A stretch of 64,000 bases of DNA from Vibrio sp. Y2-5 (lineage in GTDB: Bacteria; Pseudomonadota; Gammaproteobacteria; Enterobacterales; Vibrionaceae): the NCBI RefSeq assembly GCF_014596725.1, contig NZ_JACVEG010000001.1, positions 496,001 through 560,000 of the forward strand, given 5' to 3'. Both the position numbers and the translations under genes were made by a program. Below are positions 9,580-17,779 of the stretch, one piece after another (within the stretch, counting starts at the first letter, position 1; each line of letters opens with the position of its first letter). Below the pieces are notes generated by a model. That model made no database searches. It had not been told where the DNA came from and saw only the letters and a program-made list of their open reading frames with translations.

Positions 9580-10977
9580 TTAGCTAAACTGGCCATGCAG
9601 AAACCATTGTTTATCTTGGTTGCGAAATACCCAAAGCCAGCGGCCTTGTTCGCTGTGGGCAATGAAATAGTCACGAGTAATGGGCTGGTTGTCCCACCAT
9701 CCGGTGACTATTCGTTCTGGTCCGTGGATGAGCGACACAATTTCGCACAGAGGTTCTGGCTCAGGAAGCAGCAGGCTAGGGCGCAACTCTGGCCTGCGTA
9801 ATGTATGGGATGTGGATTCTGTTGCTGCTATGTATTGGCTGCGCTTCTCTGGACGAGGGTCGTCACTGAGATTCGGCTTATTGACCCGTGTCTGACCAAG
9901 CTTGGCTTGCAGCAGAGTGATCAGCTCCAGTGCTGTCGTCTGACCTTTTTCTCCATCAAAAATGTCCGTCACGCTTTGGTTCATTTCCCCAGAACGAATG
10001 ACTTTTAACGTCATTGCCAGTACGGGTTGGGAAAGTTGTATTGACTCTAGAGTGAGTTGACAGAGCTTCGCCCATTTTGCACAAGCATATTCTCCCTGTG
10101 CTGAAGTAAAATGCAGACTGTTTTTAATGTTATCTCGCTGAGTCAGTATCAGTTCAAGCTCAAAAGCGACCTGATTTCGCAGTGTTAGAAATTGTTCTAA
10201 TCGTTTCAGCAAACGAGATAAAGGCTTCTCTAACCATTGAACATTCTCAATTTCATACAGCAATTCTAAGTGGCTACAAAAGGCTTCTGGTGGGTGATAG
10301 AAGCTTACTGGGTGCTTAAATTGCCCCAAGAGCTTGCCTACGTAGTTCACTAAATCGATATCAAACCGTCTTGCCAGATCTTGTATTGGTACGGCAAGAA
10401 GGGCTTTGATGTCTCGAATCCCGACTCTGGCGAGTTTTTCTACCTGTTTAAAATCCAGTTCTGTGGCACTGAGTGGGTAATCGTTAATGGCAGCAAGGAT
10501 CTTGTCTTTATCATCAATGATGATATTTGAACCGCTTTTTCCAAGCAAAACAGCCGAAAGTGGCGAAAAACCGGAACCATAGCAGTAACGTGTTTTACGT
10601 AAACCAAGATGAGCACTCAATGTGTGCCAATAGTTATCCAGACCCGAATACAGAGACAGCATGTTAGTGACTCTTAGCAATATGCCTTTTGGTGGCAGCA
10701 ACACGATGTCTGAGGTTACCAGATACAACCATTGTGCTATCTCTTCGATGGTTTGATTTTCAACATTCTCATCATAAGGATGAACTTGTAGATCGCTGCA
10801 CATAGATGCCGCACTGCCTAGCCCCATCCCCATTTTTATGCCTTGCTTTAACGCAGATGTACTGGCTTGAACCACGTGGTTATCCCGCCCTTCAATGATA
10901 ACCAGAGGGTATTCTTGCTCGGCGTATAAGGTATCCAGTTGTAGTGCTGGAAAATGAAGATAGATCCAAAGCGTCAT
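9580..10977 (-). CDS. imuB: ImuB, inactive Y-family polymerase-like protein
   Basis: A 465-aa Y-family (DinB-like) protein that acts as the hub of the ImuA-ImuB-DnaE2 mutasome, recruiting it to the sliding clamp. The N terminus WIYLHFPALQLDTL aligns with the first catalytic motif of Y-family polymerases but lacks the metal-binding DxD acids, and the SxDE motif region reads YGSGFSPLSAVLLG, so it should be catalytically dead as known for ImuB. The helix-hairpin-helix segment ARVGIRDIKALLAVPIQDLARR and the palm remnants are present. Only two bases separate it from imuA, indicating translational coupling. Confidence 0.93.
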   Translation of the reverse strand: MTLWIYLHFPALQLDTLYAEQEYPLVIIEGRDNHVVQASTSALKQGIKMGMGLGSAASMCSDLQVHPYDENVENQTIEEIAQWLYLVTSDIVLLPPKGILLRVTNMLSLYSGLDNYWHTLSAHLGLRKTRYCYGSGFSPLSAVLLGKSGSNIIIDDKDKILAAINDYPLSATELDFKQVEKLARVGIRDIKALLAVPIQDLARRFDIDLVNYVGKLLGQFKHPVSFYHPPEAFCSHLELLYEIENVQWLEKPLSRLLKRLEQFLTLRNQVAFELELILTQRDNIKNSLHFTSAQGEYACAKWAKLCQLTLESIQLSQPVLAMTLKVIRSGEMNQSVTDIFDGEKGQTTALELITLLQAKLGQTRVNKPNLSDDPRPEKRSQYIAATESTSHTLRRPELRPSLLLPEPEPLCEIVSLIHGPERIVTGWWDNQPITRDYFIAHSEQGRWLWVFRNQDKQWFLHGQFS

Positions 10978-10979
10978 CG

Positions 10980-11666
10980 TTAGCCCTGCATACGTTGAGG
11001 AAAGGCGATAACTTGTGAAGACGGTTTTGAAGATGACTGCGGGATCACCAAGTTTGGCCAGCGTTCATGCATAGATAACTTGAATGCGCTTAAAGGCCAC
11101 CCACCTTTGCGTTTGGGCACACTAATTTGCAGACCTTGCGGATCAGCTTGTAGCGATAAACTGAGTGAAACTGGGAGCGAAAATACGCTTTCTTGTGGTG
11201 AACGGAAAAGAAACTGCAAGCAACTCCCTGTTTCACTGGCAACATTTAGGCGACGAACCTGATGGACTTCGAGCTTATCTTGCCAAAGCAATACTTGGCT
11301 GCATGCACCACTTTTTAGGCACTGCTCGGCAGCCCACAAGGCTTCCTTATGGTTTTTAGGCGTTAAAACCAGTACGTGCTCAAGGCTTATACCTTCACAC
11401 GTCAGGCTTTCAGCATGCACTATGCCCGGTGGATTAATAAATACCGTTAATCGCTTATCGTGTTGTTTCAGATAAGGATAGATAAGGCGTAATTCACCAA
11501 TACCCGACAGAGACTGAATTTCAACCACACCATGAGGAGGAAAGCCTCCGGCAAGTTTGTCATCCAGTGTATTGAATCCGGTCGAGTGGGCGCTTTGCTC
11601 ATACTTTGTTTCAGAGCCTTGCCATAGCCAGTGTTTGTTCTTGAGGTGTTCTATCAGTTCATACAT
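10980..11666 (-). CDS. imuA: ImuA, SOS mutagenesis cassette protein
   Basis: A 228-aa SulA/RecA-like protein of the ImuA family, first gene of the imuA-imuB-dnaE2 operon. It has the FNTLDDKLAGGFPPHGVVEIQS segment typical of the RecA-like fold but no proper Walker A lysine. ImuA assists ImuB-dependent translesion synthesis in an incompletely understood way. The ATG at 11664-11666 is preceded by AGGT, which lies directly against the LexA box, so promoter, operator and ribosome binding site are packed into about 50 bases. The context (LexA box, imuB, dnaE2) makes the call firm although ImuA sequences diverge. Confidence 0.92.
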   Translation of the reverse strand: MYELIEHLKNKHWLWQGSETKYEQSAHSTGFNTLDDKLAGGFPPHGVVEIQSLSGIGELRLIYPYLKQHDKRLTVFINPPGIVHAESLTCEGISLEHVLVLTPKNHKEALWAAEQCLKSGACSQVLLWQDKLEVHQVRRLNVASETGSCLQFLFRSPQESVFSLPVSLSLSLQADPQGLQISVPKRKGGWPLSAFKLSMHERWPNLVIPQSSSKPSSQVIAFPQRMQG

Positions 11667-11676
11667 AATAATTTAC

Positions 11677-11692
11677 CTGTATATTTGTACAG
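11677..11692 (-). promoter_or_regulatory. LexA (SOS) box of the imuA-imuB-dnaE2 operon
   Basis: CTGTATATTTGTACAG is an exact CTGT-N8-ACAG LexA site with flanking TAC/GTA, ending 11 bases before the imuA start codon. It predicts DNA-damage induction of the whole cassette. Confidence 0.92.
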
Positions 11693-11742
11693 TATATTTT
11701 GTTGTTTAGAACATTCAAGAAAAAAGTAAGGTTTAGAAACAA

Positions 11743-11771
11743 CAAAGCCTCGCTAAGTGAGCAAGGCTTTG
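11743..11771 (-). terminator. Terminator after yciK
   Basis: CAAAGCCT-C-GCT / AGC-A-AGGCTTTG stem with a 5-base loop; on the minus strand it is followed by TTGTTT. It separates yciK from the LexA-controlled operon. Confidence 0.7.
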
Positions 11772-11794
11772 AATCGTTTGATGAAACTCAGTAA

Positions 11795-12538
11795 CTATTT
11801 TTTCGGCTGAGCATCAATGCACTGACCATTGACCGCTTTGCTTTCTGGCGCCATCAAATACAAGTATAAAGGCATAATGTCTTGTGGTGTTTTCAGTAGA
11901 CCAGCGTCTTCCGCAGGGAAAGCTTTTGCTCGCATACCAGTACGAGTACCACCTGGGTTGATAGCATTGACGCGAATATTGGTATCGCTGAGCTCATCGG
12001 CAAGCACTTGCATCATGCCTTCAGTCGCAAATTTGGATATCGCATAAGTACCCCAGAACGCGCGACCAGAATGGCCCACTGTTGAGCTGGTGAAAATGAT
12101 GCGAGCGTCTTCAGATTTGTGCAGCAGAGGCAGCAGAGCTTGAGTCATCAGGAACTGAGATTTGACGTTTACCTGCATCACATCGTCGTAAGAATCTTCG
12201 CCGATCTGTTCAAATGGGCTTAGCACACCCAAAATGCTGGCGTTGTGTAAGACACCGTCTAAACGACCGAACTGGCCTTCAATGGTATCCACCATATCCA
12301 GATAGTTTTGTTTTGTTGCTCCTTTCATATCTAAAGGAACAATAGCAGGCTGAGCATAGCCAGCGGCTTCAATTTCATCGTAGGTTTGTTCTAATTTCTT
12401 CACAGTGCGCCCAAGCAAAATCACTGTCGCACCATGTGCCGCATAAGTGATGGCTGCTTGTTTACCAATGCCGTCACCAGCACCTGTAACTAAAATTACT
12501 TTATCTTTTAGGGCGTTTGCAGACACTGAATAATCCAC
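11795..12538 (-). CDS. yciK: YciK-family short-chain dehydrogenase/reductase
   Basis: A 247-aa cytoplasmic SDR enzyme using NAD(P)H; physiological substrate unknown. The cofactor motif TGAGDGIG is near residues 19-26, NAS near 99-101, and the catalytic Ser-Tyr-Lys triad lies in FTSSTVGHSGRAFWGTYAISKFA. The sequence follows E. coli YciK closely, including DGVLHNA, DVMQVNV and the INPGGTRTxMRAxAFPxED block. It is divergent from sohB, as yciK is also near sohB in E. coli. Confidence 0.93.
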   Translation of the reverse strand: MDYSVSANALKDKVILVTGAGDGIGKQAAITYAAHGATVILLGRTVKKLEQTYDEIEAAGYAQPAIVPLDMKGATKQNYLDMVDTIEGQFGRLDGVLHNASILGVLSPFEQIGEDSYDDVMQVNVKSQFLMTQALLPLLHKSEDARIIFTSSTVGHSGRAFWGTYAISKFATEGMMQVLADELSDTNIRVNAINPGGTRTGMRAKAFPAEDAGLLKTPQDIMPLYLYLMAPESKAVNGQCIDAQPKK

Positions 12539-12627
12539 GTTACGTATCCTTATTGTTATGATTTACTTTAAGTCATGATGACAAGGTGGTTACAATACAC
12601 CAATTCGCATTGAAGAGGATGAGTACA

Positions 12628-13686
12628 TTGGAATTTTTGTTGGACTATGGCTTATTTTTAGCCAAGATCGCGACAGTTGTGGTTGCGATCGTTGTGTTGT
12701 TAGTCATTGCTAAATCCGTCGGCGGAAAAGGTGCAGCTAAAGGTGAGTTGGAAGTGACTGACTTAACTAAGCAGAACAAAGAGAACGCTGAACATTTGGA
12801 AGCGCACTTACACGATGAATCTTTTTTGAAAGCTCGCCACAAAGCGGAAGCAAAGAGCGAGAAAGAAAAACATAAACAACGCGAAAAAGCCGTTAAGAAA
12901 GCAGCAAAAGCGGGCGAGTTAAAAGAAGAACGTGAACCTCACTTATTTGTTTTAGACTTCCACGGCAGTATTGATGCCAAAGAAGTGTCTTCACTGCGCC
13001 AAGAAGTCACCGCGATTCTGGCTGTCGCACAGCAAGGTGACGAAGTGTTACTTCGCCTTGAAACGGGTGGCGGTATGGTTCACGGCTATGGTTTGGCGTC
13101 TTCACAGTTGGATCGAATTAAAGCCGCTGGCTTACCACTGACTATTGCGGTAGATAAAGTTGCAGCAAGCGGTGGTTACATGATGGCCTGTATTGCGGAC
13201 AAAATTGTTTCAGCGCCGTTTGCTATTGTGGGTTCCATTGGTGTGGTGGCACAGTTGCCTAACTTCAATAAACTGTTGAAAAAACACAATATCGAATTCG
13301 AACAACTGACCGCTGGTGAGTACAAACGTACATTGACTATGTTTGGTGAGAATACGGATAAGGCTCGCGAGAAATTCAAACAAGAGCTGGAAGAGACGCA
13401 TGTATTGTTTAAAGATTTCATCCGTGAACGTCGCCCAGAGTTAGACCTAGACAAAGTGGCTACCGGTGAGCACTGGTTTGGTACGCAAGCAAAAGAGCTT
13501 GGTTTGGTTGATGAAATCAAAACATCGGACGATTTAATTGTTGAAGCGTGCAAAGAGAAGACAGTTTTAGCCCTTCGCTATGTGCAGAAGAAAAAGTTAA
13601 CCGACAAACTGGCAGGCGTTGCTGGAGAAGCGGCTGACAGTGTTCTACTAAAACTGATCAACCGAGGCCAACGCCCGATAGTGTAG
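12628..13686 (+). CDS. sohB: SohB, inner-membrane signal-peptide-peptidase-like protease (TTG start)
   Basis: A 352-aa S49-family serine protease anchored in the inner membrane by an N-terminal helix (about residues 9-29) followed by a highly charged Lys/Glu linker (40-100). The Ser-Lys dyad is visible as Ser181 in VAASGGYMMAC and Lys233 in GEYKRTLT. I choose the TTG at 12628 because GAAGAGG (12612-12618) lies nine bases upstream and the resulting MEFLLDYGLFLAK start aligns with MELLSEYGLFLAK of E. coli SohB (349 aa). The ATG at 12619 would abut the ribosome binding site. Its function is thought to be periplasmic/membrane peptide degradation. Confidence 0.94.
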   Translation: MEFLLDYGLFLAKIATVVVAIVVLLVIAKSVGGKGAAKGELEVTDLTKQNKENAEHLEAHLHDESFLKARHKAEAKSEKEKHKQREKAVKKAAKAGELKEEREPHLFVLDFHGSIDAKEVSSLRQEVTAILAVAQQGDEVLLRLETGGGMVHGYGLASSQLDRIKAAGLPLTIAVDKVAASGGYMMACIADKIVSAPFAIVGSIGVVAQLPNFNKLLKKHNIEFEQLTAGEYKRTLTMFGENTDKAREKFKQELEETHVLFKDFIRERRPELDLDKVATGEHWFGTQAKELGLVDEIKTSDDLIVEACKEKTVLALRYVQKKKLTDKLAGVAGEAADSVLLKLINRGQRPIV

Positions 13687-13732
13687 TTGTTTGAATAAGT
13701 CTGAAGATCATTCTGAAAGCTACCTAGTTGAT

Positions 13733-13757
13733 AAAAACCTGCTTAGGCAGGTTTTTT
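13733..13757 (+). terminator. Rho-independent terminator of sohB
   Basis: AAAAACCTGC-TTAG-GCAGGTTTTTT stem-loop with T-run, 46 bases after the sohB stop. Confidence 0.92.
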
Positions 13758-13776
13758 ATTGTCTGTCGAAAATTAA

Positions 13777-13947
13777 CGTTATAGAAAATGGCTGGTTGAA
13801 TGTATCTCAGAAGCCAAAGAATCTCTATACGCTCACAGTTATTGGTGGAATGAAAATGTTAGGGTTTACAGTACTGTAGATGAAATAGAAACATGCCGAG
13901 ATAAAAATGGTCAGGTTTGGCAATGTCGTTTCATTAAGAAAGCATAG
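13777..13947 (+). pseudogene. Headless ORF fragment, 56 codons, no start
   Basis: Between an in-frame TAA (13774-13776) and a TAG (13945-13947) there is an open frame with protein-like composition (starts RYRKWLVECISEAKESLYAH, contains WWNENVRVYSTVDEIETCRD, ends RFIKKA). It has no ATG, GTG or TTG start and no ribosome binding site, and the sohB terminator lies just before it. This looks like the 3' end of a gene whose 5' part was lost. It could also be chance. I recognise no family. Confidence 0.35.
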
Positions 13948-13975
13948 TCACTGACTCTCACATTAGGTAGAAATA

Positions 13976-14395
13976 ATGGATAAGATGAAATCATTTCTGA
14001 GTATCTTTACTTCGGCTAAACCCAAATCTAGGAAAGTGCATACCGTTAGAACAGACTTTTATCGAGGTCACTTCATAAAACGCAATGCTGATAGTTCAGA
14101 GCGTTGGTCCGTGGTATTAGGTGAGAAAATTGCTGTAGGTGAAATAAAATACATTAAAATGACCATCGATCATTGGGCAGATACGGGAACATATGTACCC
14201 CCGGAATATTTTAAAAGTAATGATGATCCATCGAATAGACAAACTTTTGATTACAAAAATTTTAAGATAATTAATGACCTTGGTGGGCTGAATGATTGGT
14301 ATATCATTTACCGAGGGAAATTAATGAAAGGCTCTAAAGATAAAATCATTCAGGTGATTGATCGGATAGAAGAAAAGGTATCTGCCATTAAATAG
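13976..14395 (+). CDS. Hypothetical protein, 139 aa
   Basis: I do not firmly recognise this protein; it may belong to DUF3319, a family I associate with Vibrio. It starts MDKMKSFLSIF and is soluble, with no signal peptide or membrane segment. The middle (VHTVRTDFYRGHFIKRN, ERWSVVLGEKIAVGEIKYIKMTIDHWAD) looks like an all-beta domain, and the C terminus IIQVIDRIEEKV is a helix. AGGT precedes the ATG by about eight bases. It is lower in GC than its neighbours and sits with the headless fragment in an island between sohB and rhombosortase, suggesting acquired or decaying DNA. Confidence 0.7.
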   Translation: MDKMKSFLSIFTSAKPKSRKVHTVRTDFYRGHFIKRNADSSERWSVVLGEKIAVGEIKYIKMTIDHWADTGTYVPPEYFKSNDDPSNRQTFDYKNFKIINDLGGLNDWYIIYRGKLMKGSKDKIIQVIDRIEEKVSAIK

Positions 14396-14439
14396 TTGGC
14401 TACCTATCTCTGTAATTAAGGTATAAATATAGGACGTTT

Positions 14440-14994
14440 TTACTTCTTTAAGTATTGACGATTTTTCATTTCGGCAGTTGATGCCAGCAGTAAACCACCG
14501 AGTAAACCAGCCAGATGCGCTTCGGTTGCGACTCGTGCACCAATCATTTCTGCGGTACTGGTGGAGGCACCGAATAACTGCTCACTGGCGACTTTTAATA
14601 TTACGCCAATAACCAGTAACCAGCTGCTCTTTCGCCCGTCTAAAGCTTCTTTCAACGCATAAAAAGCAAACAACCCATGCAGCGCTCCAGATAGGCCTAC
14701 ATAGCTACTCATATTGGTTAATAACAGACTCAAGCCTATCCAAGAACTGATAAGTAAAGTGAGCACGGCAAAGTTGCGAGATTTGGGTTGAAATAGGTAA
14801 CCAATGACCCACAAACCTAACAGGTTCATCGCCAAATGGGCAAAGTTGGTATGAGTGAAGTTTCCTGTTACGATCCGCCACCATTGACCATTTTCTATTG
14901 CACCAGCTTGCCAAGCCATTATATGGCTGAGAGGCTCAAACTGAAGCCCAAAGCAAACGGCGGTGACTATAGATAACAGCAGGTAAAGATTCAC
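14440..14994 (-). CDS. rrtA: Rhombosortase (rhomboid-type serine protease), GTG start
   Basis: A 184-aa integral-membrane rhomboid protease of the rhombosortase type (RssP in V. cholerae), which cleaves the C-terminal GlyGly-CTERM tail of secreted proteins before their release through the type II system. The catalytic Ser102 lies in YVGLSGALHG and His160 in TEAHLAGLLGG; the HxxFxHLxxN signature of rhomboids appears as HTNFAHLAMN (48-57). Six or so hydrophobic helices follow. The frame runs on to ATG 15099, but that would cover a third of the DTW gene; GTG 14994 gives a proper MNLYLLLSIV membrane start with GAG upstream. No GlyGly-CTERM substrate is encoded in this window. Confidence 0.88.
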   Translation of the reverse strand: MNLYLLLSIVTAVCFGLQFEPLSHIMAWQAGAIENGQWWRIVTGNFTHTNFAHLAMNLLGLWVIGYLFQPKSRNFAVLTLLISSWIGLSLLLTNMSSYVGLSGALHGLFAFYALKEALDGRKSSWLLVIGVILKVASEQLFGASTSTAEMIGARVATEAHLAGLLGGLLLASTAEMKNRQYLKK

Positions 14995-14997
14995 AAA

Positions 14998-15600
14998 ATG
15001 TCTCGTTATTGTTCTCAGTGTGGAAAGGCACGTAAAGCGTGTATCTGCGACAACATTGTTGCGCTTGATTCGCAGGTCGAGCTTATCATCCTTCAACATC
15101 CAACAGAAGAATACCGACCTATGGGAACGGCGCGCATTTTAAGTTTGTCACTGGCCAACAGCCGTCTGTTGGTTGGGGAAGACTTTCGCGAGCATAGTGA
15201 CCTGAACCAACTATTAGCAGAGCCAGATGTTCAGCATTTTGTTCTGTATCCCAATGATGTTTCTCAATCGGCAGCGGACGTAGCGTTATCTGTTGAGAAA
15301 AAAATCCGCATCATTTTGCTCGATGGAACATGGAAAAAAGCATTCAAGATGTGGCAGCTAAATACTCAGCTTCACCATCTGCCTTGCTTGCATTTGCCAG
15401 AAGATTTGAAAGGCAATTATCGAATTCGCAAAGCGCCAAGCGAAAATGCGCTATCAACCGTTGAAGCGGGTTTCCATATTCTAAGCTTAATGCAGCCAGA
15501 GAAAGACTTTTCACCTCTTTTAGATACATTTGAAGCCATGATCGATTATCAAATTCAGCAAATGCCTGCTGGCGTATTTGAGAAAAACTATCGTTCTTAG
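14998..15600 (+). CDS. tapT: DTW-domain tRNA-uridine aminocarboxypropyltransferase
   Basis: A 200-aa DTW-domain protein. The family (TapT/TuaA, E. coli YfiP) transfers the aminocarboxypropyl group of SAM to uridine in tRNA to make acp3U. The N-terminal zinc-like motif CSQCGKARKACIC (residues 5-17) and the signature LDGTWKKAFKMW (DxTW) are present, as is the GNYRIRKAPSENALSTVEA stretch typical of the family. It is somewhat shorter than E. coli TapT, so it may be the second DTW paralog found in vibrios; the symbol is therefore tentative. The ATG lies only three bases from the divergent rhombosortase GTG. Confidence 0.85.
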   Translation: MSRYCSQCGKARKACICDNIVALDSQVELIILQHPTEEYRPMGTARILSLSLANSRLLVGEDFREHSDLNQLLAEPDVQHFVLYPNDVSQSAADVALSVEKKIRIILLDGTWKKAFKMWQLNTQLHHLPCLHLPEDLKGNYRIRKAPSENALSTVEAGFHILSLMQPEKDFSPLLDTFEAMIDYQIQQMPAGVFEKNYRS

Positions 15601-15618
15601 GCCGTTCTTAAGCGCGTG

Positions 15619-16992
15619 TTAATAATGGGTGTGAGCAGAGAATAACTGCTGATGTAGTCGCTGTGCATAGGCATCTGTCATTGCAGAAATATAATCGCAA
15701 ATAACGCGTAACCCATCGCCTGATGTTTGCTCTGCGTTGAGCCATTTTTCCTTGGTGGCGGAAGGAAGCAGCCTTTCCGGATCAGCGGCTAATGCTTCAA
15801 ACATATCCATAATGATTTGTTGACCTTTGTACTCAACGCGCTGCACTTCAGGAATTTGAATGACATATTGGCTAACAAAGTGCTTAAGCACTTCCAAAGC
15901 CGTTGCCATGTGGGGTTCCAAGTAAGCATTTAACGCGAGCAATTCACTGTGGAAAGGCGCATCGACGGGCTGAATACTAATGCTGGTGAGCAGAGCATTG
16001 ACTATGCCGCCTATAGCATCCTTGCGCACATGGTGTTTGCCAGAAAAAAGCATATCACTGAGCTTGCCTGTATTCTCACCAAACCAAGGATCGCCACATT
16101 TCTCCAACTGAACAGCCGCTTCACTCCACTGCTGACGAGTGACCATACCAAGTACAATCGCATCTTCTAAGTCGTGAACACCGTAGGCAATGTCATCGGC
16201 GAGTTCCATGATGGAACAATCAAGCGATTTAAAGCGAGTTTTCTGATGCTGATAGGGCGATTTTACTCCATCACGCATTTGGCTGATCAGTGCTCTGTCG
16301 TGAGTATCAAGAGGTTCTAAAACCCAGTCAAAAACAAAGCTATCACAGTTATAAACCCCTTTGGCAGGGGCCCAATCTTTTGCTTTTAACTGACGTTGGT
16401 GAGGAACGGATTCCGGTATTTTTTCTGCACGGGTTGCACTCAGTAGGGCGGGATATTTCAAGAGTCCGAGCAGAGTACGTCGCGCAAGGTTCATACCGTG
16501 ATGTTCAGTGTAAGGTTCTAAGCTGGTGACAATTCTGAACGTCTGAGCGTTGCCTTCAAAACCACCATGTTCACGCATCATATAGTTCAATGCGACTTCA
16601 CCACCGTGCCCATAAGGCGGGTGCCCAATATCGTGCGCTAAACAAAGCGAGTCAACTAATGTGTCGCTGCCTAATAATTCGCTGAATTCGGGTTGCTTGA
16701 GTTTGAGTTGCGCGACGATACCTGTACCAATTTGAGCAGCTTCCAAAGAGTGAGTCAGGCGAGTGCGGTGGAAATCGTTCAGGCTGGTACCGTGAACCTG
16801 AGTTTTTGCTTGCAGGCGTCGAAAAGCGGCGGAGTGGAGTATACGTGCTCTGTCTCGTTGGAAAGGGCTGCGATGATCGTTACGGCGAATTTTATGTTCG
16901 TCGTTCTTACGCTCTTGCCATAGAACATCATATTCGAGGTTGTTTTGCTGATCGCTCTCTTTATGATTTTCATTTGGAACAGATGCTTGCAT
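15619..16992 (-). CDS. dGTPase-like deoxynucleotide triphosphohydrolase
   Basis: A 457-aa HD-domain protein that should cleave dNTPs to the deoxynucleoside and triphosphate. The HD metal site is formed by RLTHSLEAAQIG, CLAHDIGHPPYGHGGE and ELADDIAYGVHDLEDA. The RRNDHRSPFQRDRARILHSAAFRRLQAKTQV block is typical of the dGTPase type 2 subfamily. It is shorter than E. coli Dgt (505 aa) and belongs to the 'dGTPase-like' group, so nucleotide preference is uncertain. AGGAG stands six bases before the ATG. It is followed in the same direction after yfbR, another nucleotide-hydrolysing HD enzyme, suggesting a small nucleotide-pool module. Confidence 0.93.
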   Translation of the reverse strand: MQASVPNENHKESDQQNNLEYDVLWQERKNDEHKIRRNDHRSPFQRDRARILHSAAFRRLQAKTQVHGTSLNDFHRTRLTHSLEAAQIGTGIVAQLKLKQPEFSELLGSDTLVDSLCLAHDIGHPPYGHGGEVALNYMMREHGGFEGNAQTFRIVTSLEPYTEHHGMNLARRTLLGLLKYPALLSATRAEKIPESVPHQRQLKAKDWAPAKGVYNCDSFVFDWVLEPLDTHDRALISQMRDGVKSPYQHQKTRFKSLDCSIMELADDIAYGVHDLEDAIVLGMVTRQQWSEAAVQLEKCGDPWFGENTGKLSDMLFSGKHHVRKDAIGGIVNALLTSISIQPVDAPFHSELLALNAYLEPHMATALEVLKHFVSQYVIQIPEVQRVEYKGQQIIMDMFEALAADPERLLPSATKEKWLNAEQTSGDGLRVICDYISAMTDAYAQRLHQQLFSAHTHY

Positions 16993-17031
16993 GGCGAACT
17001 CCTACGACGTTTTTATAAAACTTACAGCGAG

Positions 17032-17616
17032 TTAACTGATTTCGTCCAGTGTTAATTCGAAGCTAGGGGCGAAGGTCTGAAGAAAATACTCCATTTCTTG
17101 CGAATAACGCTCTTTCAATGTTACGTCTAAGCGTTTTTTCGCTAATGCATATTCGTGATTACCCGCACTAAGCTCTTCTAAGCATTTCAGATAAGCACAG
17201 ATGCAATCTGCTTGTTTGACGATAGCCGCATCATCTGGATGTGAAGATTCTGAGACTAAGAAAGGCTCGAAGTCTTCATGGAGTTCTTCAGGCAACATAG
17301 AAAGAAGACGCTTTTCTGCCGCCGCTTCTATCTTTTTGTACTCTTTAGCGATATCTGGATTGTAGTACTTAATAGGCGTTGGTAAATCACCAGTTAACAC
17401 TTCGCTGCTATCGTGGTACATCGCCAAAATGGCTATGCGCTCAGGATTGAGTTTTCCACCAAATTTTTTGTTTTTAATCACTGCCAAGGCATGAGCAACA
17501 AAAGCCACTTGCAGGCTGTGCTCTGAGATATTTTCCTTAGAAATTGAACGCATTAATGGCCAGCGTTGAATCAGCTTCATTCGGGCGAGGTGGGCGAAAA
17601 AATGACTCTCTTGCAT
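17032..17616 (-). CDS. yfbR: 5'-deoxynucleotidase YfbR
   Basis: A 194-aa HD-domain enzyme that dephosphorylates deoxyribonucleoside 5'-monophosphates. The metal ligands are visible in [39 protein letters not shown] and [23 protein letters not shown]. Length matches E. coli YfbR (199 aa). The ATG follows GGAATGTT. It ends 39 bases before the dGTPase-like gene and probably shares its transcript; a strong terminator separates it from alaA upstream, so it needs its own promoter in the 17617-17640 region or read-through. Confidence 0.95.
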   Translation of the reverse strand: MQESHFFAHLARMKLIQRWPLMRSISKENISEHSLQVAFVAHALAVIKNKKFGGKLNPERIAILAMYHDSSEVLTGDLPTPIKYYNPDIAKEYKKIEAAAEKRLLSMLPEELHEDFEPFLVSESSHPDDAAIVKQADCICAYLKCLEELSAGNHEYALAKKRLDVTLKERYSQEMEYFLQTFAPSFELTLDEIS

Positions 17617-17638
17617 AACATTCCAACTTGTTCAGCAT

Positions 17639-17678
17639 AAAAAACGGGCTCTCTTGAGTGTACAGAAGAGAGCCCGTT
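17639..17678 (-). terminator. Rho-independent terminator of alaA
   Basis: Perfect 13-bp stem AACGGGCTCTCTT / AAGAGAGCCCGTT with a 10-base loop; on the minus strand it runs into TTTTTT. It lies 100 bases after the alaA stop and just ahead of yfbR. Confidence 0.92.
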
Positions 17679-17779
17679 AATTCTAATACTCTTACCGCTT
17701 GGCGTTTCAGCGTAGTTGTCTGCTCTGATGACTTACATTCAATACACACCAAATGGTTCGTTCAGTTCCAAATATCGGC

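Noticed and set aside
13691..13879. 62-aa ORF starting right after sohB
   Set aside because: It runs through the sohB terminator hairpin and T-run, has no ribosome binding site and a composition unlike a protein.
14995..15099. Longer rhombosortase start at 15099
   Set aside because: It would add 35 charged residues antisense to the conserved zinc motif of the DTW gene; GTG 14994 gives a proper membrane N terminus.
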